From Candidatus Baldrarchaeota archaeon (GTDB lineage: Archaea; Asgardarchaeota; Baldrarchaeia; Baldrarchaeales; DXJG01): 19,787 nucleotides of DNA. Made by a program: the position numbers and the translations under genes. Shown here in pieces: positions 7,028-15,339 of this stretch. The notes beneath the pieces are model-generated. The model saw only the letters and a list, made by a program, of their open reading frames with translations. It ran no database searches and had not been told where the DNA came from. The DNA is taken from NCBI GenBank assembly GCA_030587435.1, contig JAUQZC010000079.1, forward strand, positions 1 through 19,787. Direction: 5' to 3'. Every line of letters begins with the position of its first letter. Position 1 is the stretch's first letter.

Positions 7028-7045
7028 AATGTATGTTTGTACATT
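7028..7045 (+). repeat. 6-bp inverted repeat, candidate right-end hairpin of the tnpB element
   Basis: AATGTA 7028-7033 and TACATT 7040-7045 flank a 6-nt loop TGTTTG. It lies 12 nt after the tnpB stop. Subterminal hairpins are the recognition sites of IS200/IS605 transposases, but it could also be a transcription terminator stem or chance. Confidence 0.3.
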
Positions 7046-7177
7046 GTCTGTGTTCATTTACCTAATGGCAAATATAGATAGGAACCGTTTTAATAATGTT
7101 AGTTTTCTTATCCCCGCTAAACCGTTTTACTCCATGCAACTAGAAATGCTTTACTAAAATTTGCTTGTGTAGTAAAC

Positions 7178-7183
7178 TATAAA
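7178..7183 (+). promoter_or_regulatory. TATA box of the DUF401 gene
   Basis: TATAAA predicts transcription near 7207, giving a leader of about 25 nt that contains the ribosome site GAGGT at 7221-7225. The permease therefore has its own promoter rather than depending on lutAB or tnpB. Confidence 0.45.
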
Positions 7184-7231
7184 TCAGAATTTAAAGTCAT
7201 GGTACGTTAAAAATGCAACAGAGGTATAAAA

Positions 7232-8440
7232 GTGGATCCTTTAGTCAGTTTAGTTCTTAGCCTTTTAGTACTGTTTCTCCTAGTACTTAGGAAAGTTGAT
7301 ATTGCCTACGCGCTCGCAGTTTCGACTTTTATTTTTGGTATTCTCGTCTTCAGTCCTAGGGGTCTGATTATAAACACTTATAATGGTCTCTTTTCTTTTT
7401 CAACGCTAAGATTATTCTTAGCGTTTGTTCTTGCTTTTTATTTTGCAGCCCTATTGAGGAACGTTGGTGTAATGGATAAAATCGTTAAAGGGGTTGCAAG
7501 ATTCAATAAGAAATTTGCCGCGGTCTTTTTACCTTCGGTTGTAGGTTTAATACCCATGCCTGGTGGGGCCTTAGTTTCCGCTATTATGCTTAGAGACCTT
7601 TATCTTAACGATTTAAAAATTGGAGAAGAAAAAGCTACATTCATAAATTTCTGGTTTAGACATATTTGGGTAACTGTCTGGCCTCTCTATCAATCTCTTA
7701 TTATTGCCTCAATATTATTAAACGTAAAAGTTTGGCAAGTCATATCCTGTACATATCCTATTAGTTTAGCCACCATTATCGGGGGTCTACTTGTAGTTCT
7801 ACCCTTGCTTAAAAACGTGAAAGAAAATCCGGAAGAAAAAGACAATAGAAGCTTAAAGATGATTTTCGAAGGATTCTGGCCATTTCTAACCGTTGTTGTC
7901 CTAGTTTTAGGCTTGAAATTAGATGTAATTTACTCCCTAATAATAGTCGTCCTTCTTACATCACTAGTTTATAGACCAGATAAATCCAAAATAAAAAAGT
8001 CACTTAAATTTGCATTTTCTCCAAAAATACTTCTAATAATAGCAATGGTCATGATATACAAGGAATATGTCACAAACAGTAACGTCAACGTAGAACTTTA
8101 TAATTTATCAGTAAGTTTAGGCTTACCTATTTATCTCGTGCTTTTTTTAATACCTTTCGTAATCGGCTTAGCAACTTCCGGTGAATTCGTGTTTGTGGCT
8201 ATGTCATTCCCCGTTTTAATCAACATTTTAGCACCTAATGGAAACATAAATCCATTCTACATCTTTGTTGCCTATCTAGGAGGAATCTTAAGCGTAATGG
8301 TTACACCTATTCATCTCTGTTTAGCATTAACTTTAAAATATTTTAACGCTAAGGCAAGCATAACATACAGGTATATTCTCCTCTCAGTACTTTTCTCATT
8401 CATACTGGGGCTTATCTTGGGGCTTATACTTTTAAAATAA
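7232..8440 (+). CDS. DUF401-family integral membrane protein, probable organic-acid carrier
   Basis: 402 very hydrophobic residues with about ten predicted membrane segments and short loops. The first starts at residue 3 and there is no cleavable signal. The signature GLIPMPGGALVSAIML (about 105-120) is typical of the DUF401 (COG1906) family, a group of archaeal/bacterial membrane proteins related in layout to secondary transporters of anions. GTG 7232 has GAGGT 6 nt upstream. Substrate is unknown in the family. Standing two genes after lutAB, separated only by the tnpB element, it may import the hydroxy acid those proteins oxidise. This is inference from position. It lies on the same strand but has its own TATA box. 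Confidence 0.8.
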   Translation: MDPLVSLVLSLLVLFLLVLRKVDIAYALAVSTFIFGILVFSPRGLIINTYNGLFSFSTLRLFLAFVLAFYFAALLRNVGVMDKIVKGVARFNKKFAAVFLPSVVGLIPMPGGALVSAIMLRDLYLNDLKIGEEKATFINFWFRHIWVTVWPLYQSLIIASILLNVKVWQVISCTYPISLATIIGGLLVVLPLLKNVKENPEEKDNRSLKMIFEGFWPFLTVVVLVLGLKLDVIYSLIIVVLLTSLVYRPDKSKIKKSLKFAFSPKILLIIAMVMIYKEYVTNSNVNVELYNLSVSLGLPIYLVLFLIPFVIGLATSGEFVFVAMSFPVLINILAPNGNINPFYIFVAYLGGILSVMVTPIHLCLALTLKYFNAKASITYRYILLSVLFSFILGLILGLILLK

Positions 8441-8530
8441 ACTTTACTGTCAAAGTGGTTCAAATGCATCAAAATAGCTTCAATTCATATTTTTCAATTC
8501 TTTTCATCCCTATTCCTACGTTATGCACTA

Positions 8531-8556
8531 TATATTTTTTAGATTTTTTAGATTTT
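8531..8556 (+). terminator. T-rich tract downstream of the DUF401 gene
   Basis: Several T-runs occur in a row (TATATTTTTTAG, GATTTTTTAG, GATTTTAG), the kind of signal that stops archaeal RNA polymerase without a hairpin. It lies about 90 nt after the DUF401 stop. It could instead be part of the promoter region of the peptidase gene. Confidence 0.25.
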
Positions 8557-8564
8557 AGAGAAGA

Positions 8565-8574
8565 TTTATTTAAA
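8565..8574 (+). promoter_or_regulatory. Promoter of the M28 peptidase gene
   Basis: TTTATTTAAA is a TATA-like box. The predicted transcription start is near 8596, leaving a leader of about 54 nt with a ribosome site at 8637-8643 before ATG 8650. Confidence 0.4.
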
Positions 8575-8649
8575 AGAGATAAGGTAATATAGGCTTGTCA
8601 TGTCTGTGATATCCCTGACGGTGTCTAAGTGTTTGAGGAGAGGCTTCAT

Positions 8650-10467
8650 ATGCCATCAGATAACAATTTAAAGGAATTAGAAGGAAAAGTCATTGAATCC
8701 TTTTCAATAGAGGAGGTCTATAGGCACGTTGAGTTCCTAGTTGAACTAGGTGAACGTCTAACCGGGTCCAAAGAAATGGAAAAAGCTGCAAAATACGTTA
8801 AAGAGGTTTTAAAGGCCTACGGCCTAGAACCAAGAATAGACGAATTCTACGTTTACACAAGCTTTCCAGGTCTCTCAGAATTCAAAATAATCGAACCCGA
8901 ACAACTAGTAGTGGAAAGTTTCCCTAACCTCCACTGCTACTCAACTTCACCTGAGGGAATCGAGGGAGAACTCGAATACGTTGGATCCGGTAGTGAAGAC
9001 GAGTATAAGAAAAAGGATGCAAAAGGAAAAATTGTTCTGGCAGAACTGTCTTATTCCCCTCCTAGACCCGAGAAAGCAAAAATCGCCGAAAAACATGGAG
9101 CTAAGGCCTTAGTGGTAATGAACTGGGGGCCCAGCGACAAATCAATAGTTGGTAGAGGTGCCATTAAATGGGTTTGGGGTAATCCAACGCCGGAAAGCTG
9201 GAAACAAATACCAAAAATACCATCAATAAACATTTCAAGAGTGGCGGGAGAACGTCTAAAAGAGATGCTAAACAAAAGGGGAGTAAAAGCGTGGTTGAGA
9301 GTTGAAAATGTTAAAAGCTGGGTTAAAGCTAAGCAACCTGTAGCAGAAATAGTTGGTAGTAGCGAGCCTAATATGTTTGTATTAGTTGGTGGCCATTTAG
9401 ATGCGTGGGGAAAAACAGCTACATGTAATTCCTCTGGTAACGCTTTAATGCTTGAGTTAGCCAGATGTTTCGTCAAATGTAAGGAGTTTCTAAGGCGTGG
9501 AATAGTTTTTGCCTTTTGGGATGGACATGAAATAGCTGAAGCAGCCGGTTCAACGTGGTATGTCGATAATTTCTGGGAAAAGCTTAGAAAAGGCTGCATA
9601 GCATATTTAAACATAGATTCACCTGGATTAAAAGGTGCAACAAGATTTATTGCCTATGCGTCACCTGAAACATGGAGTTTTCTGAAGAAAATAGAAGAGG
9701 AAACCGGCATCAATATTGAAAAGCATATTCCCCTTAAGACTGGTGATAACTCAGTTTTGGGGATAGGTATACCTTACATTTCCACCTATGCCACCTATAC
9801 TCAGGAAGAACTGGAGAAGACTTTGAATTACGCATCGTTAGGCTGGTGGTATCATAGCGACGAAGATACGCTCGATAAAATAGATGGAGAATTACTTGAA
9901 GAACACTTTAAAATCTACGTGAAATACATCGTTGGTCTTTGCTGCAGTCTAATAATACCCTTTGAGTTCGTAACTGTAGCAGATCATATAGCGAAGGAAC
10001 TGGAAGAACTAGAAAAAATATCAAAGGGCAAAGTTAAACTTAACATGCTGTTTGAAAAGGTGAAAGAATTCAAAGAGGTAGCTGAAGAACTCAGCGCGAT
10101 TACTGCAAAAATCGAAGAAATTTATACAAATGGGAAAGAAGAGGATAAAGCTAGAGTTGAAGAGGCTGCTAAGTTAGTTAATAAATGCATTTTAAAAAAT
10201 AGTAGAATTTTAACTTCAGCTTTCAGATCCACAGTTGATTCATATGATCAAGAACCTTACGGTTTATCTATTTTAGAGAAACCCATACCAAGACTTTACG
10301 CAACAATAAAAGAAATGGTTGAAGCCTCTGGAGGAGAGAAAATACGATTATTGGAAACTAAACTAACTAGAGAAAAAAATAAGTTAATGGATGCCTTAAA
10401 TGATGCTATAGACTTCACATGGCTAACCATAGATAACTTGAGGCTCAAGTATAATCTGAGTACCTAA
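8650..10467 (+). CDS. M28-family metallopeptidase-like protein with PA domain, atypical metal site
   Basis: 605 residues from ATG 8650, chosen because GGAGAGG (8637-8643) lies 6 nt upstream. GTG 8629 would add seven. A PA (protease-associated) domain spans about 105-225 and interrupts an M28 aminopeptidase fold. GGHLDAWGKTATCNSSG carries zinc ligand H249, but the usual bridging Asp of the GAxDNxSG motif is C259. FWDGHE carries H293-E294 where M28 enzymes have Glu-Glu (general base and ligand). NID (D323) and YHSDEDT (H402) supply the remaining ligands. After about residue 430 comes a long helical, Glu/Lys-rich C-terminus. No signal peptide is visible, so it is probably cytosolic. It may hydrolyse peptides or acylated amino acids with altered chemistry, or be a binding protein. 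Confidence 0.8.
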   Translation: MPSDNNLKELEGKVIESFSIEEVYRHVEFLVELGERLTGSKEMEKAAKYVKEVLKAYGLEPRIDEFYVYTSFPGLSEFKIIEPEQLVVESFPNLHCYSTSPEGIEGELEYVGSGSEDEYKKKDAKGKIVLAELSYSPPRPEKAKIAEKHGAKALVVMNWGPSDKSIVGRGAIKWVWGNPTPESWKQIPKIPSINISRVAGERLKEMLNKRGVKAWLRVENVKSWVKAKQPVAEIVGSSEPNMFVLVGGHLDAWGKTATCNSSGNALMLELARCFVKCKEFLRRGIVFAFWDGHEIAEAAGSTWYVDNFWEKLRKGCIAYLNIDSPGLKGATRFIAYASPETWSFLKKIEEETGINIEKHIPLKTGDNSVLGIGIPYISTYATYTQEELEKTLNYASLGWWYHSDEDTLDKIDGELLEEHFKIYVKYIVGLCCSLIIPFEFVTVADHIAKELEELEKISKGKVKLNMLFEKVKEFKEVAEELSAITAKIEEIYTNGKEEDKARVEEAAKLVNKCILKNSRILTSAFRSTVDSYDQEPYGLSILEKPIPRLYATIKEMVEASGGEKIRLLETKLTREKNKLMDALNDAIDFTWLTIDNLRLKYNLST

Positions 10468-10482
10468 GATCTATGTTAAATG

Positions 10483-11571
10483 CTACTTGAGGTTTAGTTC
10501 ACTTAATATCCTATCTACATCTATTCTTTTTTCGATTTCTTTTGCTAAATTAATTATTTTAGAGTTTTGCATGCTTTTAACCGAATATCCTGATTCTTCT
10601 ATTTTTCGCATCGTCGTGTACGTATCATAGGGCGTTAGCAAGACTGGTACTTGCCTTTCCTCAGCCTTTGTTATTACATGTTCATCAGGATAAATGTTGC
10701 CAGTCAGTATTAAAGCTGAGGTTGGAGTCTCTAATGCCGCTAAAAGTATATCGGTTCTGTCTCCTCCAGTTATCACAGCTTTATCAGCTGTTATTCTCAA
10801 ATATCTCAGCGCTTTCTCAGGTGTCATTGCTCCTATCAAAAAGTTTTCTATAGGCTTATCTAACCATTCTTCGCCTACAATTATTCTTGCATCCGTTGCT
10901 TCTGCTATTTCTCTCGGGGTTATTGGTATAAGCTCTCTTATACTAGGTATCGTGCCGAGAACTTTTGTCCCCTTTAACTCTTCTTCTAAAAGCAGATATT
11001 CCTTAAATTCAATGTCTTTTTCAGCCTTTGCGCCAATAATTACAGTTCCTAAGTGATTTACTTTATAATTCCCAACAATGCACTCTACTAATTTTATGCT
11101 GTCAAGAATGTAGACTGGATCATAGTTTATAAGCGTAATTAAAGGCGCATTGAGCAAATTTGATAAGTCTACAGCTGAAAGTCCCAGCGACATGCCTGTC
11201 CAAAGATAATCCAATCCCTCAGTTAAAACTATGTCTTTATCTTTAGCTATTTCCTCTGCCACTTCTTTTACGTAATCTCTTACGTCTTTGATTTTACCCG
11301 CGGTTAATATCTTATGTATAAATTCTCGGTGATAGAGGTATGGAGTTATTTTTTGCACTGAATCTGGAAGATTTAGTTTCTCTTTCATTATGCAAGCATC
11401 GGCATCTCCACATTCCTTGGACTCAGGTACGTATATTCTTTGGTCTAAAGGCTTAAAGTATCCGACTTTGTAGCCTTTCTCAATTAAGAGTTTTGCCAAC
11501 CCAAGTATAAAGACAGTTTTTCCAATTTGTTTTTCTGTTGAGCCTACTATAAGAAATTTTGAATTTTCCAA
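10483..11571 (-). CDS. BioD-like P-loop/DRTGG-domain protein, partner of the acyl-CoA synthetase
   Basis: 362 residues. The N-terminal half is a dethiobiotin-synthetase-like P-loop domain with the variant loop GSTEKQIGKT (10-19) and KPLD shortly after. This is the domain found at the N-terminus of large phosphotransacetylases (COG0857). A DRTGG domain follows at about 240-330, containing ITGGDRTD. The catalytic phosphotransacetylase domain is missing, so this is a regulatory or sensing module rather than an acetyl-phosphate enzyme. The gene starts 17 nt after the ADP-forming acyl-CoA synthetase and is clearly co-transcribed. It probably binds a nucleotide and tunes that enzyme, which is inference. 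It converges on the M28 gene with only 15 nt between stops. Confidence 0.85.
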   Translation of the reverse strand: MENSKFLIVGSTEKQIGKTVFILGLAKLLIEKGYKVGYFKPLDQRIYVPESKECGDADACIMKEKLNLPDSVQKITPYLYHREFIHKILTAGKIKDVRDYVKEVAEEIAKDKDIVLTEGLDYLWTGMSLGLSAVDLSNLLNAPLITLINYDPVYILDSIKLVECIVGNYKVNHLGTVIIGAKAEKDIEFKEYLLLEEELKGTKVLGTIPSIRELIPITPREIAEATDARIIVGEEWLDKPIENFLIGAMTPEKALRYLRITADKAVITGGDRTDILLAALETPTSALILTGNIYPDEHVITKAEERQVPVLLTPYDTYTTMRKIEESGYSVKSMQNSKIINLAKEIEKRIDVDRILSELNLK

Positions 11572-11588
11572 CTTTAAACCTCCATATT

Positions 11589-13721
11589 CTAATATTTTAT
11601 TGTCATACGAGCATCTACCGCGAAACCACCCTTTTCATAAATCATTAGGGGATTTATATCGAGTTCACTTATTTCCTCAAAGTCCTCTAATAGCTGAGAC
11701 ACCCTCATTATTGTTTCTTTTATGAAGTTTATATCGCCTCCAGGCCTCCCTCTTACACCTCTAATAATGTTGTATCCTCTTATTTCGCTTATCATTTTTT
11801 CTGCTTCTCTTTCGCTTACAGGAGTAACTCTGAATGCAACGTCCTTAAAGACTTCTACATATATTCCCCCCAATCCAAACATTACTAGTGGTCCGAATTG
11901 AGGGTCTCTTATTCCCCCTATTATAACCTCTATTCCACTTGGGACCATTTCCTGCACACTTATACCATGTACAACTGCTTTTGGCGCATACTTCCTCACA
12001 TTCATTATTATCTCTAGATAAGCAGTTCTTAACTCTTTTTCATCCGTTATATTTATCTTTACCGCGCCTATATCTGTCTTGTGGATAATGTCTGGTGAAA
12101 CAACTTTCAATACAACTGGGTAACCTAGGTCTTCTGCCGCTTCCACAGCTTCCTCTAAACTTCTTACTACTCTGTATTTTGGAACTATTATACCATAGTG
12201 TTCTAGCACTTGTTTTGCTTCTATTTCCGTTAACCTTGTTCTATTTTCCTCTCTGAGCTTTTTGAATATTTCAGCTACACCTTTCTTATTAACATCAAAT
12301 GTTACTACGTTTTCCTCCACGTTCAGCTCTTCAAGTATTTTCTTGTATCTTACAAGTTTCGCGTAAGCTTTCACAGCCCTTTCAGGCTCCGTGTAGTTTG
12401 GAATATTATATCTTCTCAGTATGTCCTCTATTTCCTCGACCTCTTCTCCGCCCATAAAACACCCGATGACCGGTTTTTTAACTTGAGTTGCAACTTCACC
12501 TATTAAATGCGCTAATTTTCTTTCATCTATAATTTGCACCGGAAGTAACGCCGTAATCACTCCGTCAACATTTGGATCGTTTATAATGGTCTTAAAAGCA
12601 TTGAAATAAACTTCCTCATTAGCATTTCCCGTAACGTCTAAAGGATTTCTGAAACTTGCAAATGGCGGAAGGAATTTACGCAGTTCTTCTATTGTTTTTT
12701 GGGCAAATCTAGCAAATTTAAGCCCACTCAGACTAGCTGCATCCGTTAAAAGTACTCCAACGCCTCCACCATTCGTTATTATAGCAATTCTCTCGCTTTT
12801 TGGTGTAGGTTGCCTTGCAAATGCTTCGGCTGCATCAAAAAGCTCATCGATTCTATAAGCTCTTATGACACCTGACTGTTTAAAGGCTGTTTCATAAGCT
12901 ATATCCATTCCAGCTAAGCTTCCAGTGTGCGAAGAGACTGCTCTTCCACCCTCCTCTGTTCTACCAGACTTTATTACAAGTATAGGCTTCTTTTTAACGA
13001 CTTCCCGCGCTATTCTAACAAACCTTCTGCCTTGTCTTATATCTTCTAAGTATAATGTAATAACCTTTGTTTTCGGATCGTTAGCTAGATATTCTATAAG
13101 ATCGGTTTCATCAATATCAGCTTTATTTCCCAGATTAATAAATTTTGAGAAACCTATTTTTTCCATTATACCTTGATTTAAAATTGAGATGCAAAGAGCC
13201 CCGCTTTGGGAAATAAATGCGATGTGACCTTTTAATGGTGATTGAGCAGAGAAGGTCGTATTTAGAGAGTTCCAAGTATCTATTACTCCAAAGCAGTTTG
13301 GTCCTAGGAATCTTATGCCATATTTTTTAGCTATTTTCACTACTTCTCTTTCAAGCTTTACTCCTTCTCCACCTGTTTCCTTAAATCCAGCCGAAATTAT
13401 GATTGCTGTTGGAACATTTTTTTGACCAAGTTCTTCCATGATTTGAGGTACTAACACATTTGGCACTGTGATGACTGCCAGATCTATTTCATCTGACACT
13501 TTAAGAACTGAAGGGTAACACTGTAATCCTAAAATTTCATTTGCATTTGGATTTATTGGATAAATTTTTCCTCCATATCCGCCATAAACTAAATTGTATA
13601 GAACAGCGTAACCCACTTTTCCTGGATGTCTTGAAGCCCCTACAACAGCGATGCTCTTAGGGTTAAACAGATTATCTATTGCTGGCTTCGCCATTAATTT
13701 TTCTTCTAAAATGTGGTCCAC
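11589..13721 (-). CDS. acdAB: ADP-forming acetyl/acyl-CoA synthetase, fused alpha and beta subunits
   Basis: Makes acid + CoA + ATP from acyl-CoA + ADP + Pi, the main substrate-level ATP step of fermenting archaea. The 710 residues run as CoA-binding Rossmann domain (IAVVGASRHPGKVG, 24-37), two succinyl-CoA-ligase-type flavodoxin-like domains with phosphorylated His H265 in SSHTGSLAG, then an ATP-grasp domain (about 490-710) with VVLKVVSPDIIHKTD, MFGLGGIYVEVFKD and ELDINPL. In Pyrococcus the alpha and beta chains are separate, and here they are fused. The first start is GTG 13721. ATG 13694 would begin MAKPAIDNLFNPKSIAVVG and is about equally credible, since neither has a good ribosome site. 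A TATA box lies at 13784-13778. The acid preference cannot be told by eye. Confidence 0.93.
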   Translation of the reverse strand: MDHILEEKLMAKPAIDNLFNPKSIAVVGASRHPGKVGYAVLYNLVYGGYGGKIYPINPNANEILGLQCYPSVLKVSDEIDLAVITVPNVLVPQIMEELGQKNVPTAIIISAGFKETGGEGVKLEREVVKIAKKYGIRFLGPNCFGVIDTWNSLNTTFSAQSPLKGHIAFISQSGALCISILNQGIMEKIGFSKFINLGNKADIDETDLIEYLANDPKTKVITLYLEDIRQGRRFVRIAREVVKKKPILVIKSGRTEEGGRAVSSHTGSLAGMDIAYETAFKQSGVIRAYRIDELFDAAEAFARQPTPKSERIAIITNGGGVGVLLTDAASLSGLKFARFAQKTIEELRKFLPPFASFRNPLDVTGNANEEVYFNAFKTIINDPNVDGVITALLPVQIIDERKLAHLIGEVATQVKKPVIGCFMGGEEVEEIEDILRRYNIPNYTEPERAVKAYAKLVRYKKILEELNVEENVVTFDVNKKGVAEIFKKLREENRTRLTEIEAKQVLEHYGIIVPKYRVVRSLEEAVEAAEDLGYPVVLKVVSPDIIHKTDIGAVKINITDEKELRTAYLEIIMNVRKYAPKAVVHGISVQEMVPSGIEVIIGGIRDPQFGPLVMFGLGGIYVEVFKDVAFRVTPVSEREAEKMISEIRGYNIIRGVRGRPGGDINFIKETIMRVSQLLEDFEEISELDINPLMIYEKGGFAVDARMTIKY

Positions 13722-13777
13722 CCCTTGCCTATCATTTTAATCGCATTAAACCAACACTATGCTATGAATTGCCTATC

Positions 13778-13784
13778 TATATTT
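13778..13784 (-). promoter_or_regulatory. TATA box of the acd operon
   Basis: On the minus strand this reads AAATATA within AATAAATATAG. The predicted transcription start is near 13755, 34 nt before GTG 13721 or 61 nt before ATG 13694. The rest of the 206-bp gap to the next gene is AT-rich without other recognisable signals. Confidence 0.35.
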
Positions 13785-13927
13785 ATTCGAATATTCTTAA
13801 AAGTCTTTTTTATCAAATCTAATCTAAAATCTCTACATACCTGTATTTTCAAATCTAAAAATGCAAACAACGATCAAAATCCGGTTTAAAAAATGTAAAA
13901 ACTTAAAAATAAATTGTTAAAAATAAT

Positions 13928-14821
13928 TTACCCTACGTAATAGGTTTCTATCTTTTTATCTTCAGAAATAAGAATTACTTCACCTGGATTCATGATTTTA
14001 AAAAGCTTATAACCCAGTTCTTCCATTTTTTCATCAATTCTCTTGTTCATCTCAACAAATTTATCTATATTAAGATCTGGCTGGTACTGTAATCCTTCCT
14101 TAGCTTCTGAGATGTTTTTATAAGTGGAGAAAAGTATATTTTCATTTTTTCTCCATATTTTAAATCTACTTCCACTAGTCATTTTTTCTTGAGCCAAAAC
14201 GACATAAGGAAAATTGTTTATAAGGACTACAAAATTTCCAGGTTTACCATCAGCACTAAGCTCAACTAACTTTCTCAAAGTGAATCTCACTGAGTTAACG
14301 ACATTATCTTTATCTATTTCCCTATCTTTCAGCTTTTCTTCAATTAAATGAGGAATCAATTCGCTATCAACAATCGAACCATCATATTCACTTTCAAAAC
14401 GGTGCCCACTGGACTTCAATCTCTTATACTCCTCCACATAGTTTGCAAAACCACCATTATGAACAACAAATATGTTATTCGTGCAGTCACTAAAGGGATG
14501 TGTGAATCTCGCATCACCTATAGGAGCCCATTTACTCGGCCACCTTGTATGTCCCACAAAGAACCTAAAATTATAACATCTTTCTACGATATAAGAATCG
14601 AAACCCTCTATTAGCATGTTTCTTTTAACACGACGTATTTTTCCACGTTCGTTCATCCACATAAATCCTGTACCGAAACCTTTCACCGCATCTTTTTCAT
14701 CAACATTCCTAGAGATAGAATATTGGAAATAGCCTTTAGAGCCAACATACTTTTCAAGGATTTTTAAAACAAGAAATACGGAGTCCAAATCTCGACCAAC
14801 TATGCCCGAAATGCCGCACAT
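13928..14821 (-). CDS. Stand-alone class II glutamine amidotransferase
   Basis: 297 residues beginning MCGISGIVG. Class II amidotransferases need the Cys right after the initiator Met, so ATG 14821 is the start. An in-frame TTG at 14839 would bury it. AAGGAGAT (14835-14828) gives good spacing. GHTRWPSKWAPIGDARFTHPF and VVHNGGFANY match the glutamine site of this Ntn-hydrolase family (GlmS, PurF, GltB domain 1), and YDGSIVDSELIPHLIEE continues it. There is no synthase domain: nothing like SIS, PRTase or FMN barrel follows. It would release ammonia from glutamine for a separate partner. It is 47 nt after a flavodoxin gene and probably co-transcribed, hinting at a redox-linked amination such as a split glutamate synthase. 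Confidence 0.85.
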   Translation of the reverse strand: MCGISGIVGRDLDSVFLVLKILEKYVGSKGYFQYSISRNVDEKDAVKGFGTGFMWMNERGKIRRVKRNMLIEGFDSYIVERCYNFRFFVGHTRWPSKWAPIGDARFTHPFSDCTNNIFVVHNGGFANYVEEYKRLKSSGHRFESEYDGSIVDSELIPHLIEEKLKDREIDKDNVVNSVRFTLRKLVELSADGKPGNFVVLINNFPYVVLAQEKMTSGSRFKIWRKNENILFSTYKNISEAKEGLQYQPDLNIDKFVEMNKRIDEKMEELGYKLFKIMNPGEVILISEDKKIETYYVG

Positions 14822-14827
14822 CCCGTA

Positions 14828-14835
14828 ATCTCCTT
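14828..14835 (-). promoter_or_regulatory. Ribosome binding site of the amidotransferase
   Basis: AAGGAGAT on the minus strand lies 8 nt (from GGAG) before ATG 14821. It fixes the start so that the catalytic Cys is residue 2. Confidence 0.6.
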
Positions 14836-14868
14836 CCAATAAATATTAGTTGATGTACATCCTGCAGT

Positions 14869-15327
14869 TTAACTGCCTTCCGCTAATGTTCTTGCAATCA
14901 TTTCACCAAACTTTTCGCATGCTTCTGTCTCTTTTTCATCTGGAGACTCTACAGCGTAAACGCCTTCTCCTATAATCTTCATACAATGTTCCTCCAGCAT
15001 TTCCCTTAAACCTTGAATACACTTCTTAGCCCCTTTTTCCTCTCCAGCGGAAGAAAACATACCACCAACCTTACCCTTAAGTTTACCGTAAATTTCTATG
15101 GATTCGTCAACGAATTTTTTAATGGGCCATGCAGGAAGTCTAAAATAGCTTGGGGATCCCAGAATTATTGCATCTGCTTCAAGTAAATCCCTATTAGAAG
15201 CATCCTCTACTCTTTTCAGAATCACTTCAACATTTTCCACCTTTCTACATCCTTTAGCTATAGCTTCGGCCATTTTCTTTGTATGTCCCGTTTTAGAATA
15301 ATAAACAATCAAAATCCTTTTTGACAT
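14869..15327 (-). CDS. Flavodoxin-family protein
   Basis: 152 residues, the size of short-chain flavodoxins. The FMN phosphate loop is YYSKTGHTKKMA near the N-terminus. The flavin-facing loops are GSPSYFRLPAWPIKKF and GMFSSAGEEKGAKKC. No other domain is present. It may be a one-electron carrier or a WrbA/NAD(P)H-quinone-reductase-like enzyme. An acidic KFGEMI-type helix closes the fold. ATG 15327 has a strong GGAGGAG site (15339-15333). It is the first gene of a pair with the amidotransferase, so it may feed electrons to the same process. The 415-bp gap upstream holds its promoter, but no clear minus-strand TATA box stood out. Confidence 0.88.
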   Translation of the reverse strand: MSKRILIVYYSKTGHTKKMAEAIAKGCRKVENVEVILKRVEDASNRDLLEADAIILGSPSYFRLPAWPIKKFVDESIEIYGKLKGKVGGMFSSAGEEKGAKKCIQGLREMLEEHCMKIIGEGVYAVESPDEKETEACEKFGEMIARTLAEGS

Positions 15328-15339
15328 ATTTTCTCCTCC

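Larger units (their letters stand above)
5740..7045 (+). mobile_element. Solo tnpB element of the IS200/IS605 type (boundaries approximate)
   Basis: The element carries tnpB and a structured 3' RNA region but no TnpA tyrosine transposase, so it would depend on a transposase elsewhere or be immobile. It lies between lutB (ends 5701) and the DUF401 gene (starts 7232), both intact. Neither end can be fixed from this sequence. A 6-bp hairpin at 7028-7045 is a candidate right-end structure. TTTAA at 5705-5709 resembles a known target-adjacent motif of a Sulfolobus TnpB, but that is only suggestive. No target duplication is expected for this family. Confidence 0.6.

Noticed and set aside
7029..7157. 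42-codon ATG ORF between tnpB and the DUF401 gene
   Set aside because: Odd composition, no ribosome site or TATA box at the right distance, and it overlaps the candidate right-end hairpin. Probably chance.
9051..9614. 187-codon minus-strand ORF inside the peptidase gene
   Set aside because: Shadow of the M28 coding frame. It has no family-like motifs, while the sense frame has clear M28 and PA features.
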